In this document: positions 50,501 to 60,109 of the stretch, in pieces
How the letters are laid out: every line of letters begins with the position of its first letter
Position numbering within the stretch: the first letter of the stretch is position 1
From: Icerya purchasi
Lineage: Eukaryota; Arthropoda; Insecta; Hemiptera; Monophlebidae
Assembly: GCA_039619475.1 (NCBI GenBank)
Contig: CM077116.1
Location: 177,597,863 to 177,661,862 of the forward strand
DNA length: 64,000 nt
Reading direction: 5' to 3'
Notes under the pieces: generated by a model
Seen by the model: the letters and a program-made list of their open reading frames with translations, nothing else
Told to the model about the DNA's origin: nothing
Databases searched by the model: none
Program-made: the position numbers and the translations under genes

Positions 50501-51268
50501 GAAAAAACAGCTGTTTTTTTTTTCTTTTTCTTTTTTAGAAGACAGTAAGTTCCTGGAGTCGAAAATGATTAAATAATTAGAAGGAAATCGATTGCAAGCA
50601 AGGAAAATGACGCTTACTGTAGAATAGTCATTAATTTATTCGTGAGTATGGAAAGAAGAATGACGAGAAAAGATTATACGAGAAGTTAAAATCTGAAAGC
50701 ATAAAATAAGCTACGACGAAACCTCATTATACGAGAAAGAAATAGGATATTGATAATATTAATAATAAAAACAAATAATAATAATATAGAACAATTTAGC
50801 ATAGTGTTTGTTAACTATAAATGTAGCAATTTGAAGTGTAAAAACGGGTATAAAAACAAATTTAAAATATATAAATGATATATACTATTTAAAAACGTTT
50901 TCGGGCATGGTCTCAGCTAAAAATTAGGAAGCAGAATTTTTGAAATTGTTTTTAATCACGGCTTGTCACGAATTTAAGATACATACCATCGTCAATTTTC
51001 AATTTGTTACTTACAATGCGCGTTTGTTTTTATCTACTTTTGAAAACCACCTGAAACAAGATTGTTCGTTTAATAGAGTTTAACTAAACGATTTCTAAAA
51101 ATAATCGTCGGAGCCGTTCTCGAGAAATCAGTTAAGCGAGTAACTTATAAACGTCTTCCGGCGTTGTTTTAAAATAAAATTCATTTTTTTAATTACTTGT
51201 TGACATGTTTAGATTATGTTTTATTCGCCCGTACGGTTATTGTTTTAAACTTAGCGCGCACGGAGTCA

Positions 51269-51770
51269 AGTTAAAAAATAAAATTACAGTTTAAAAAAAC
51301 CTAAAAAAGGACACGCTATTATAACAATGTGAACTAAACAGTAAAAAATAATTTTTAAATATAAAGATTCAACAGTGATGAAAATCTCCCAAGTCAATAT
51401 ATTTTAAGTTTTCCCAATAAGCTCAAAATGAGAATAAAGTAATTCACAACAAATGTTAACTTTAATGTAAAAGAAAGCGTGGGGGGGTTCTTTTGATATC
51501 AATTGTTTATAATTTTTCTTTTATTTTTTAACTATCTGTAAGTCGATTTAATTTATTAAATATAGAAAGCACCACACGCTTTCTTTTACATTAAAGTTAA
51601 CATTTGTTGTGAATTACTTTATTCTCATTTTGAGCTTATTGCAAAAACTTGAAATATATTGACTTGGGAGATTTTCATCACTGTTGAATCTTTATATTTA
51701 AAAATTATTTTTTACTGTTTAGTTCACATTGTTATAATAGCGTGTCTTTTTTAAACTGTAATTTTATTTA
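51269..51770. mobile_element. Long-TIR foldback element
   Basis: Arms of roughly 195-210 bp: 51269-51483 matches the reverse complement of 51577-51770 almost throughout (GACACGCTATTATAACAATG, TTCAACAGTGATGAAAATCT, AACATTTGTTGTGAATTACT and so on). About 90 bp lie between them. The main difference between the arms is short indels. No ORF and no clear TSD. Confidence 0.85.
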
Positions 51771-52727
51771 ACATTTATTCTCACTAAAGTGCCGCAAAAT
51801 CTCTAATTGTTTGAAAACCGGCTATTTGACGGCTGTTTCCTTCTCTCCTAAGCAAACACACAAATATATAGCCTTTTTATGTTCGACTTGTAATTTCTCC
51901 GATTCATTCTCGGTCCGACTATCTGCTTTTACAGCCTGCAATATATCGACCTTTTTCATGGAAAAATCCTCCCATGAAGTCAACAACGCATACAAATACC
52001 GGCTTGAGTACCGGATAGGACTTGAGGTTTCTCTTCTCAAATTATGTATATATTTCGTTCTTTACGTACACTATTTACATTTTCTGACTCGTTAGACGTA
52101 AGATTTAAGTTTTTTTCGTTGGTTAAAGTTCTGTTACTTAATTACTTTACCGTGGTTCGTAAAAAAACAGAAGCATTCGACTGCAATACATTTAACACCT
52201 AAGGTAAAGTTTAATATAAAATAAAAAACGCGTAAAGAAAACGACTTAGCGACATCTATGAAATCAGTTTCGAACCATATCAAATTTTTGATAAACAAAG
52301 GACACTACACTTACCGATTATGTTTGTAACCTGTAGAAGGGATCATTGTTTTTCTCTTTTTTTCCCGATGATCCTGGTCAGGACATTAGGAGAAAATTAT
52401 GAAATTATTGAATTGTCATCCAAAATGAATACGTATGTAAATTTTCAAATTATTCAGACGTCGGGAAGTCAGTGAAAATTGATTTGTAAAATTCCATTAC
52501 ACACTTACATATTACCCATTGATTATATTACTCATTGGCATACAGGTCAAGCTAATAAAAGCGTGTTAAAAATACCACATCGTCGCTCACAATTATAAAA
52601 CCGACTTCAATAATGGAAAAAAAAAAGCGTTTTACAGAAATTCCTTACGAGATTAAACATTTTCTACTGAAGATATTGTTAAAAATATTTTTAAGCTGTA
52701 TAAAAAATGCAATGAGTTCTATTTCAG

Positions 52728-52904
52728 CTGTAATGCCGGAATTTGAAAGCACTTTTTTTGAAGAAACAATACAACCCGGTCTTCCGATTTCGCTGCGATG
52801 TTCCGCCGACGGAAACCCACCTCCGAGATTCGTCTGGTTCCTGGACGGCTCTCAAGTACAAGTGGCCGATGGATTTATTATTGGAAGTTTCCTCGACTCT
52901 AAAG
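52728..52904 (+). CDS. Dscam: Dscam-family exon encoding first half of Ig5
   Basis: The acceptor atttcag precedes 52728. With the leftover G it reads AVMPEFESTFFEETIQPG, matching the P-x-F-x-E-T-x-x-PG opening of Dscam Ig5, followed by ISLRCSADGNPPPRFVWFLD with the first cysteine and core Trp. The likely donor is gtgggg at 52905, after FLDSKG, in phase 1. The second half of Ig5 (expected VVSxLNITSV-type sequence with its cysteine) is not seen in the remaining 11 kb, so the next exon lies beyond the window or is too altered to recognise. The donor is not ideal, so the 3' edge could shift slightly. Confidence 0.85.
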
Positions 52905-53599
52905 GTGGGGGCGCGCTAATACTTTTTATAATCTCCCGTTATTATACATTTTCAATAATCTTATCTTACGAATTGGTTGGCGCCATCGAATTAAACGTTA
53001 AGTAAACGAAAGGTAAAAAGATGTTTTTGTCTTTCCCGAAATACGTAATATGTTTCGACTACCTGCTCGGAAATTAAAATCACGCACAATCGATAACGCC
53101 CCGCTCCTATATTTATGCCCCGTATCTCGCATTATTAAAAAAAAAAAGGCATCACGTCGAGGGAAAAAAAGTGAAGAAATAAACTTTTTCAAAAACCAAA
53201 AAAAAAAACAAAAAACAAACAACTAACAAAAAAAATATTTTTAAAAAAGAAACACCTCTTATATATTTTGATGTTCATTACAAAAATACGAGAAAGCAAA
53301 TATGTGATTTTTAGCGGCACATTTCACACTAAACCGGTAAATTAATTAAATAGAAATTTAAACTAAACCCATTAAACAGAGCTGGTCAATTTCCAATTTA
53401 AATTTGTACACGTGTTACGATTAAGTTTAATGTAAAGGTAAATTTTAGAAGGGGCTCCTTACAAAGTCCTCTATTATTTTTTATTTTTACTTGTACACAA
53501 ATTTAATTCGGTCAGCGGTGGAAACCATCCAATTCAGCTTTAGATTATTCCACTCCACATCGTACAATCACTAATCTTTATTTTAAAATACTATAATAT

Positions 53600-53990
53600 T
53601 AATATAAATTAATATTGGACTTCCTGTATTCTCATTAAAAATTTTCATTTTTTCCTCTACCAATTCTCCACAGGCTTTATCTCTATACTTAAAAAATACT
53701 GCATTCATTCGGAATATGCTGTAGTTCTGCTCATTACATCTAATGCAATTATCCGTTTCCGCTATATTAAATCTTTTAAGGTAGATTTCGAAATGTCCAA
53801 TTGTACGTTGTGAAAATTCGTTGTATAATACGTGTGTTATATTAAATCTCTCTTTAATTGTTGGAAAAAAACTTTTCGTTATTCCGTCATGACACTTATC
53901 CGCACCATTTCAAACTTTTCCAATATATGTATTGTTCGCTGATACACCTTTTTGGAATTGTCTAGCTGTTAATTAACATCCTGTGCATCT
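53600..53990 (-). pseudogene. R1-like LINE C-terminal fragment (third copy)
   Basis: The minus-strand frame contains DKCHDGITKSFFPTIKERFN, then SQRTIGHFEIYLKRFNIAET and DNCIRCNEQN. These are the FFP-x-I-x-x-R, x-T-G-H-F-x-x-YL-x-RF and C-x2-C blocks of R1 C-termini, similar to the 40.3-41.2 kb copy (KRYKIAETDICVDC). It is a short remnant. Confidence 0.65.
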
Positions 53991-54059
53991 TTTATAAGGC
54001 CCCAGTTACTTCAATCGCGCATATACATACATGCTACACCGTTAATTTAAAATCATTTT

Positions 54060-55400
54060 ATGTTAACGTTAAATACAAACTATTGTAAGAATGATAAAGT
54101 CATGTTACCTGCTATTGATGAAATTCATCTTTTCGTACACGTGTATAGTTGTCACCTAAGAAGGGAAAAGAGAAAATTTGAAACCGAAAATACCTTTAAC
54201 AATTTGAACAATACTTTCAAAGCCAATAATGATGGCGTTTCTAGAATTCGATGAATTCCGACAAGATCCTTTTTACACTATGCTCTATTAGGGGAAAAAT
54301 AAAAAGACCAACCTCGTCTGTAACAGAGTGCATGGTTTAGGTATACTACGTTCAATTTGCGCAGATAAAACACAGGTAAATACAACATTCCTATCGATTA
54401 ACTAGGAAGTAATAAATTACGGTAGATTAGAAGAAGAAGGTTTTACACGTGAGTTTCAGAACTTAAGTGTACATTATGCCGACAGAGAAAAGTACAGCAA
54501 ACCAAAATTTTCCAGAATCATTAATTATAACGTATCAAAAATTTCCGAATATACCTTTCTGACGAACACCGGTGTTAAATAGAAGAAAAGGCGAATTAAG
54601 TGAACGAAGAGAAATAGAGAAAACTAAAAGAAATGGGACTAGCCAGATCACTGAACGAAAAATAAAACCCATCCAACAATATCGGAAGGATCAAATATAT
54701 TTGATGACAGTAATGAGATAGAAGATAGAAAATTATCGGCAACGTCAAGCCTAACTAGTCTAGAAGAATTGGGATAAGATGAATATTGATGCAATACAGG
54801 ATGAGGTAATAAATGCAAGGGCCGAAACTTCCAGTAAGGACATGGATAAGGAAACCAAAAAAAGTAACCTCGACGGAGAAAAATACGTGACTTTTTCCAT
54901 TAACTTTTACGAACCGCTGCGTTTCTATCGAATTTCTTAACCGATATTTTAAGGAAGAAAAACCTAAAACGAAATAATAAATAAAATAGTTTGCATAGAA
55001 ATTAAAAAAAAGGTTCGTAATAATATCAGCAAGCAGATGGCGTAGTCGCTTCAGTATTTCAATATACGAGTGTCATATATATCCATTAAGAGCAGCAAAA
55101 TTACACAATCTCCCAATATGTTTAAAAATTAGGCATCCAAAACATGCACGTACTTCACCTTCAATTTTTATAGTCTTATAAGTTGTAATTAAATATATAT
55201 ATGTGAGTAGAGGGAAAACACCGATTCTAACTCAAAGGATGCCGCCAGCGCCCAAAAGCACCCAAGAGTCGTCGCGAAGGTGAAATTTCACCTTAATACC
55301 TTGATTAATTCGGAAAATTAACCTAATTAATAGTATCAGAGGTCAAAAACTAACCCAAATAGCCCGATTATTGCAGAAAATTCACCCAATTAAGGGTCCC
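54060..55400. other. Intron or intergenic stretch, no confident gene
   Basis: Short broken + frames at 54400-54950 are charged (KETKKSNLDGEKY-type) and may be LINE ORF1 decay, but no motif is decisive. Toward 55220 the sequence turns GC-richer, with CTCAAAGGATGCCGCCAGC partly repeated at 55570. Confidence 0.35.
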
Positions 55401-55428
55401 AAGCACCCTTATGTCCCTAATTAATTGT

Positions 55429-55556
55429 GCAATCAATTTAATCGTTGAATTATTAATTATGCGATCAATTTAATCGTTGAATTATTAATTATGCAATCAA
55501 TTTAATCGTTGAATTATTAATTATACAATCAATTTAATCGTTGAATTATTAATTAT
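55429..55556. repeat. 32-bp tandem repeat, four copies
   Basis: The unit GCAATCAATTTAATCGTTGA plus ATTATTAATTAT is repeated four times with single-base variants (GCGATC, ACAATC). Each unit carries TAAT/ATTA words. Confidence 0.93.
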
Positions 55557-56249
55557 GTGTGAATATAAGCTCAAAGGATGTTGCCACCGTTGATTAAGGC
55601 CTTCCAGAACCGTTTCCGGAGCGTCTCGGACCGCGGAACCGCATTCCATTTGATTGTCGATCCCTTAATTAATACACACACATGCAAATGTACGTGTATA
55701 TACGTCTGCACACACATGTAAAAATCACCATCATCATCACTGACATGGTAAATTCGTACGCGTACCATCGCAAGTGACCTTGTACCTGTCAATCATTTGG
55801 TCGATGCATGCATTTGCTTGTACGTAAATTACCGTTATTCGGTAGCAACTAGTTTTGGAGGATTACGCACACACACACACAATGATGTATATACGGTTAC
55901 GAGCGTTCGTAACATATGTAAAATTAGTTATTATCATTATTGATTTTCGTTGTTATCAATATTATCAGTGGTCAGTCTGCAGGAATCGCGGTAAAATACA
56001 GGTTTTCGCCGTTCCGGTATTTCTAGGAATCGCGAAGATTTTCGTTCGGTCAGTTGCGTAAAACTTTTCTTTGTCCGATACATTATGTATGGGGGGGTAA
56101 GTCTCTATCTCACACATCGCAAAAGCGAAAATGCTTCTCTCATAGCGCTACACGTAAATGCTAACGCAACCGTTGAAACCGGATCTTAACGTTCTTATAC
56201 TTTCTATTTCAGTCTATGCCTTTCATAGAACCACGCCTTACATGTACAC

Positions 56250-56535
56250 ACTAACACAAAAACACACTCATACTCAAAAGTCCTTGACTACTTTATCCAT
56301 ATACACATATGTAATCAAGTTCTTTCGATGGAACAACATTTTTTTCTGACGTAACATTACCACCGCCACACCCGATTTAGAGATAGTCAACGAGGTAGAT
56401 CGTTGAATGGATTTATTCAATCGCTCAATATTAATTTCTCATCAAACGCATATACATTCTCCGAGCAGTGTTCATCACGCGTTTTTAAGTTTTTAATTTT
56501 TTCGTCTTTATAAAAATTATTTCATCATAATCATC
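56250..56535 (+). promoter_or_regulatory. Upstream region of gene 1, duplicated at gene 2
   Basis: CAAAAGTCCTTGACTACTTT, then GGAACAACATTTTTTTCTGA, CGTAACATTACCACCGCCAC, GATAGTCAACGAGGTAGATCG and ATTCAATCGCTCAATATTA recur with modest divergence, in the same order, upstream of gene 2 (58590-58750). It includes the 5' UTR and probably the core promoter. The exact start site cannot be set by eye. Confidence 0.6.
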
Positions 56536-57363
56536 ATGAATACCGATACTGTTACCGCGAAAAATTCGAAACCTGTAAATACGGCAGAATTTATTCAACA
56601 TTTTTTCACATATGATAATGACGATGTTGCGCAGAGTGGTTTTCCAGATACACATATGCCACCCCCACCACCACCACCAACAATATCACAAAACCCAGAA
56701 AATTCACAAGAGGCAGAAAATTCATCACATACTCAATTCTCGCAATATTTACATTCGCCACCGTTAACGCAAATTCCGCTACCACCACCATCTGAAGATG
56801 TCAGTCCGTCAAAGGTCGAACTTCCGAGAGAAATAATCAATCGACGTGCTGTAATCTACGTAAAAGATATGAACGATACGGAAAATAAAAATAGTTTTCT
56901 GTTTGCCATTCTGGCGAAGTTTACGAAAAACCCGTTCTCGATGTGGCAATATAATTTATTACAAAATGTGTACGATTTCAATTTCATACGATTACCTGTA
57001 CGCTCACTGGCAGATATTGAAACCTTCGAACGAACGAATGGTGTATCTATTAACTTATATAAATTAATAGAAACCGATGGCGCCGATGCTGAAATGTGCA
57101 AATATAAAATTAAAGTCGTTTATGCATTCCGCAAAAACCATAGCATTTTAAATCACCGTAATCATACAAATATGTTGTACTGGGGTTCGAACGGTAATTT
57201 CCAGTTTGCCTGGATTAAAAAATTTAATCAACTCATACGAATTCAATCGCCAAATGCCAAATTCTCGTGCTGGGGATGTCTGGATTCGATGAAGGACGAA
57301 TTTGAACATAACAACAGTCACCGTTGCGATGCGATCAGTTGGCGTAACATGCATTGTATGTAA
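56536..57363 (+). CDS. Gene 1: leader + Polinton/PolB-associated domain + Zn-like tail
   Basis: An intact intronless ORF of 275 codons. The start is the first ATG, in the context ATCATCATG. Residues 1-30 form a leader shared with gene 2 (NSK, then AEFIQ, then an acidic D-D/S patch). Residues 45-95 are Pro/Ser-rich with a seven-Pro run. Residues 105-260 show a domain I recognise from arthropod and cnidarian ORFs linked to B-type DNA polymerases of Polinton/Maverick-like elements: FLFAILAKF, then IRLPVRSLADIETFERTNGV, SINLY, then NHTNMLYW and FAWIKKFNQLIR, ending in CWGC-L and HNNSH-x2-C, a Zn-finger-like end. The polymerase domain itself is missing. Function unknown; it may be a domesticated fragment. 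An A-rich 3' UTR with AATAAA near 57496 follows. Confidence 0.72.
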   Translation: MNTDTVTAKNSKPVNTAEFIQHFFTYDNDDVAQSGFPDTHMPPPPPPPTISQNPENSQEAENSSHTQFSQYLHSPPLTQIPLPPPSEDVSPSKVELPREIINRRAVIYVKDMNDTENKNSFLFAILAKFTKNPFSMWQYNLLQNVYDFNFIRLPVRSLADIETFERTNGVSINLYKLIETDGADAEMCKYKIKVVYAFRKNHSILNHRNHTNMLYWGSNGNFQFAWIKKFNQLIRIQSPNAKFSCWGCLDSMKDEFEHNNSHRCDAISWRNMHCM

Positions 57364-58250
57364 ACTATTAAAAAAAGTAAAGACGTACATTTTTTTCTTT
57401 TTCACATATTTTTTATTTTTCAAAAACTTTTACAATGTTTTCTTTCGAAATATATAGCACATGTAAACTTTATTAGAATATAATATATAATAATAATAAA
57501 TAGTTTCATATATTTACATTTCTTATTTCATAAACTTAAAATTATTTTAAAATTTTAGATTTTACTATAGTTGATAATATATTTCCAACTCCAGTCTGTA
57601 TTAAAGCCTCTTGATCCTTACGTTGAATAGTTGAGTCAATATCATGTATCTAAGTATATTTATTATTTTTTATCACTTACGATTACTTTTCCATCCGTAA
57701 GTATTTATGTATGTTTTCCCCGGTTCTAAAAAATAAATCTATCGATGTCTCGCCCCTCAATGAATGCGCACGCATCATTCTCGTGCACGTGTCATTCGTT
57801 CGTGTTAGTACTTTTTTCAAAATTAGTCCAAGTATATTTTATTATTTTTCTCATTACGATTATTTTCAGTCCGTAAGTATTTCTGTATGTTTTCCGAGGT
57901 TTTAAAAATTAATCCGAACAGACATCCAGACTGTTGTGAAAGCACACTAATCTTCTACATTATACGTTACTCTATTACGAGTTCTTCAAAAATTGATTCG
58001 AATATTTTTTTCATTTTTTTTTTTCAATCCTAAAAATTCATTCTTTCTACCCCCACCCCTCCCAGCTAAAATTACCGAAATCTTTATTTATTTTATCGAT
58101 TCTAAAAATTAATCAATGGTTCACTCGAAAGCGTACCGTACATTCCCACACACATATCTTCTATCACGCACATGCAGTTCTATATGTTTATTTTTTATTA
58201 ACGATCTTTATTTTTTTGTACCTGTATTACTTTTTCCTACACAGTCATGT
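57364..58250. other. Spacer between genes 1 and 2, with a local duplication
   Basis: The 3' UTR of gene 1 (about 57364-57560) resembles that of gene 2. CCGTAAGTATTTATGTATGT plus TTTCC at 57692 recurs at 57871 (CCGTAAGTATTTCTGTATGT), a duplication of about 180 bp. No gene is seen in the spacer. Confidence 0.5.
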
Positions 58251-58584
58251 CATCATATACAATTAACATTGTCAAAATAATTTTAACCTTTCGAGAAAGA
58301 AAAATCTCCGACCAATAAAAAAATGTTTATCAACATCACAATTATTTTTAATATTAATCGTTCGCTACAAACATAATTTTTTCGATCGTTTCAAGACATT
58401 ATTGTTTCAAACGTCAATCCCTCTTTTCCAAGAATCGATAAACTCTGCAGGTATACATCTCGTCGTCGCAACAACCATTACCTGCATGACTCGCATACCT
58501 TCAAGACCACTTGTACATTGCTCGCACGCTATTTACCATTATTCGGTACAAGAATATTTTTCACACTCCCTCACATACATATGC

Positions 58585-58948
58585 ACATACACTCAAAGTC
58601 CTCGATTACTTTGTTCGTATACAAATATATTCAGCTTTCTCCGACAGAACAACATTTTCTGATGTAACATTCCCACTGCCGCACATAATTCAAAGGTAGT
58701 TAATGAGATAGACTATCGAACGGAATCATTCAAGCAGTCAGTATTAGTTTTATGTTAAACATGTCTATTTTGTCGAATCTGTGTTCACGCATTATTAAAA
58801 AATTTACGTCAACGTTAAAGAAAATAATTTCCTACGTTTTTTCTCTTTTTTTCTCTGTCATTTTTTTCTGTCTTTTATCTTTTCTTTTTCTCTTTCTTTT
58901 TCTCTGTCTTTTTTTTAGTGAAAAGTTTGAAATACATATTATTCAATC
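58585..58948 (+). promoter_or_regulatory. Upstream region of gene 2
   Basis: The counterpart of 56250-56535, with the same ordered blocks (CACTCAAAGTCCTCGATTAC, GAACAACATTTTCTGATGTA, ACATTCCCACTGCCGCAC, GAGATAGACTATCGAACGGA). An arthropod-type initiator TCAGT lies at 58738-58742, just where similarity to the gene 1 flank begins to fade. A pyrimidine-rich CT tract (58835-58920) precedes the ATG and could also be an acceptor tract. Confidence 0.5.
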
Positions 58949-59968
58949 ATGAACGCTAATATAGTTAACGTAAGCAACAACTCAAAATCAATTAAGCACG
59001 CTGAATTTATTCAGAATTTATTTGCAAGTGATAGCGACTCGTATACGTCTTCGTCACTTCAATTACAGCAATCAGATGATGGTTATTCTTCAACAGAATC
59101 AACATCTTTTGCACATAAAATCGTTGGTCCAGTATTATTGTCAGATCAGATGGATATAGCGGAATATTTTGTAGATTTCAGCTTCCATAAGGATTCTGAT
59201 TATGGTTTTCTAGTAACCGAACTAGCGATGATTGAGATGTCTGGCGGGAGGTATTTACATACGCTATACAAGCCAAGCAGAGCATGGTCTGCATCAAAAA
59301 TGCCTCATTTACAATGCTCTTCCGTGAGTCATTACTTGAAAAACCCCTCATTATTTCCCTGTCGGGAAGAAATATTCATGGCACGCGATATATTCACAAT
59401 ATTGTCCGAAAAACCGAAGGCTCGCGTATATATTTTAACCACTTATGCAAAACTTATATTATGGGAACTTAACGAAAAGTCTGAATTGTTGCGTGACTTG
59501 GACTACGAACTCGTTAATATGGAGAAAGTCTTTCGAGTACCTAGTATCGATGATTTATATCAAGAATACTCTGGTATAAGCAATTTGCTAACTTGTAAAC
59601 ACCATTATGAGAATGATATTTTTCATTGTGCGGTGAAAAATGTTATGGTGATGAGGACATGGCACGATCACGTTATCCGTCCGCTGAAGCTTATGAACAA
59701 TCTCAATATAAATGATTTAAGCCAGTTATTCATTACAGCCACCAAAGAAATGATAATTACATTATTTCCAAGTTGCATCGGGGACATTTATATATTTTTA
59801 CCGGACAGATTAAAACAGGATGATACGATAAAATCATTTCTACCATGCTACGATCACGAACATGATAAAGAATATTATATCGACGGTGATACATTACGCA
59901 GGAGTACTCGAAATTGTGTCAAAGTAAAAGATTGCGACGACTGTCAACATTCAATTCATACGGATTAA
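58949..59968 (+). CDS. Gene 2: shared leader + exonuclease-fold-like domain
   Basis: A 339-codon intronless ORF. Residues 1-30 repeat the gene 1 leader (NSK, AEFIQ, D-x-D patch). From about residue 75 a different domain begins: DSDYGFLVTELAMIEM, YKPSRAW, VYILTTYAKLILWEL, VNMEKVFRVPSIDDLY, CKHH, then FHCAVKNVMVMRTW, and IKSFLPCYDHEHD, ending KDCDDCQHS. It aligns over its length with gene 3. The pattern of short strands with a late H-C-A-x-x-N-V motif recalls motif III of DEDDh exonucleases (H-x-x-x-x-D) with Asp changed to Asn, so any nuclease activity is probably lost. That fold call is inference. The ORF stops early relative to the shared tail (see next entry). Confidence 0.7.
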   Translation: MNANIVNVSNNSKSIKHAEFIQNLFASDSDSYTSSSLQLQQSDDGYSSTESTSFAHKIVGPVLLSDQMDIAEYFVDFSFHKDSDYGFLVTELAMIEMSGGRYLHTLYKPSRAWSASKMPHLQCSSVSHYLKNPSLFPCREEIFMARDIFTILSEKPKARVYILTTYAKLILWELNEKSELLRDLDYELVNMEKVFRVPSIDDLYQEYSGISNLLTCKHHYENDIFHCAVKNVMVMRTWHDHVIRPLKLMNNLNINDLSQLFITATKEMIITLFPSCIGDIYIFLPDRLKQDDTIKSFLPCYDHEHDKEYYIDGDTLRRSTRNCVKVKDCDDCQHSIHTD

Positions 59969-59969
59969 A

Positions 59970-60095
59970 AATTCAATAAAAGGCGCGGAATTTGAAAGAT
60001 GGAGTTGTCTAGATCCTACGAAAGTTGAATATGAACATAACAATTACCTTTCAATGTACCAAAGTCAGCTTTCGCGCAGTATGTATAATATGTGA
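59970..60095 (+). pseudogene. Out-of-frame shared tail of gene 2
   Basis: In the +1 frame relative to gene 2, an open stretch reads NSIKGAEFERWSCLDPTKVE, then YEHNNY and ends MYNM-stop. IKGA matches the end of gene 3 (PIKGANL), and W-x-CLD-x-x-K-x-E-x-EHNN matches the gene 1 C-terminus (WGCLDSMKDEFEHNN). The frame is open for at least eight codons upstream of the gene 2 stop, so a single indel near codons 335-339 would have joined them. AATAAA at 60096-60101 overlaps the end. Confidence 0.6.
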
Positions 60096-60101
60096 AATAA
60101 A
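60096..60101 (+). terminator. Polyadenylation signal AATAAA of gene 2
   Basis: AATAAA directly after the out-of-frame tail, followed by a T-rich stretch. The downstream 100 bp resembles the gene 1 3' UTR (TTTTTTTCTTTT, TTATTTTT, CAAAATCTTTTACATTGTTT versus CAAAAACTTTTACAATGTTT). Confidence 0.5.
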
Positions 60102-60109
60102 ACCATATT

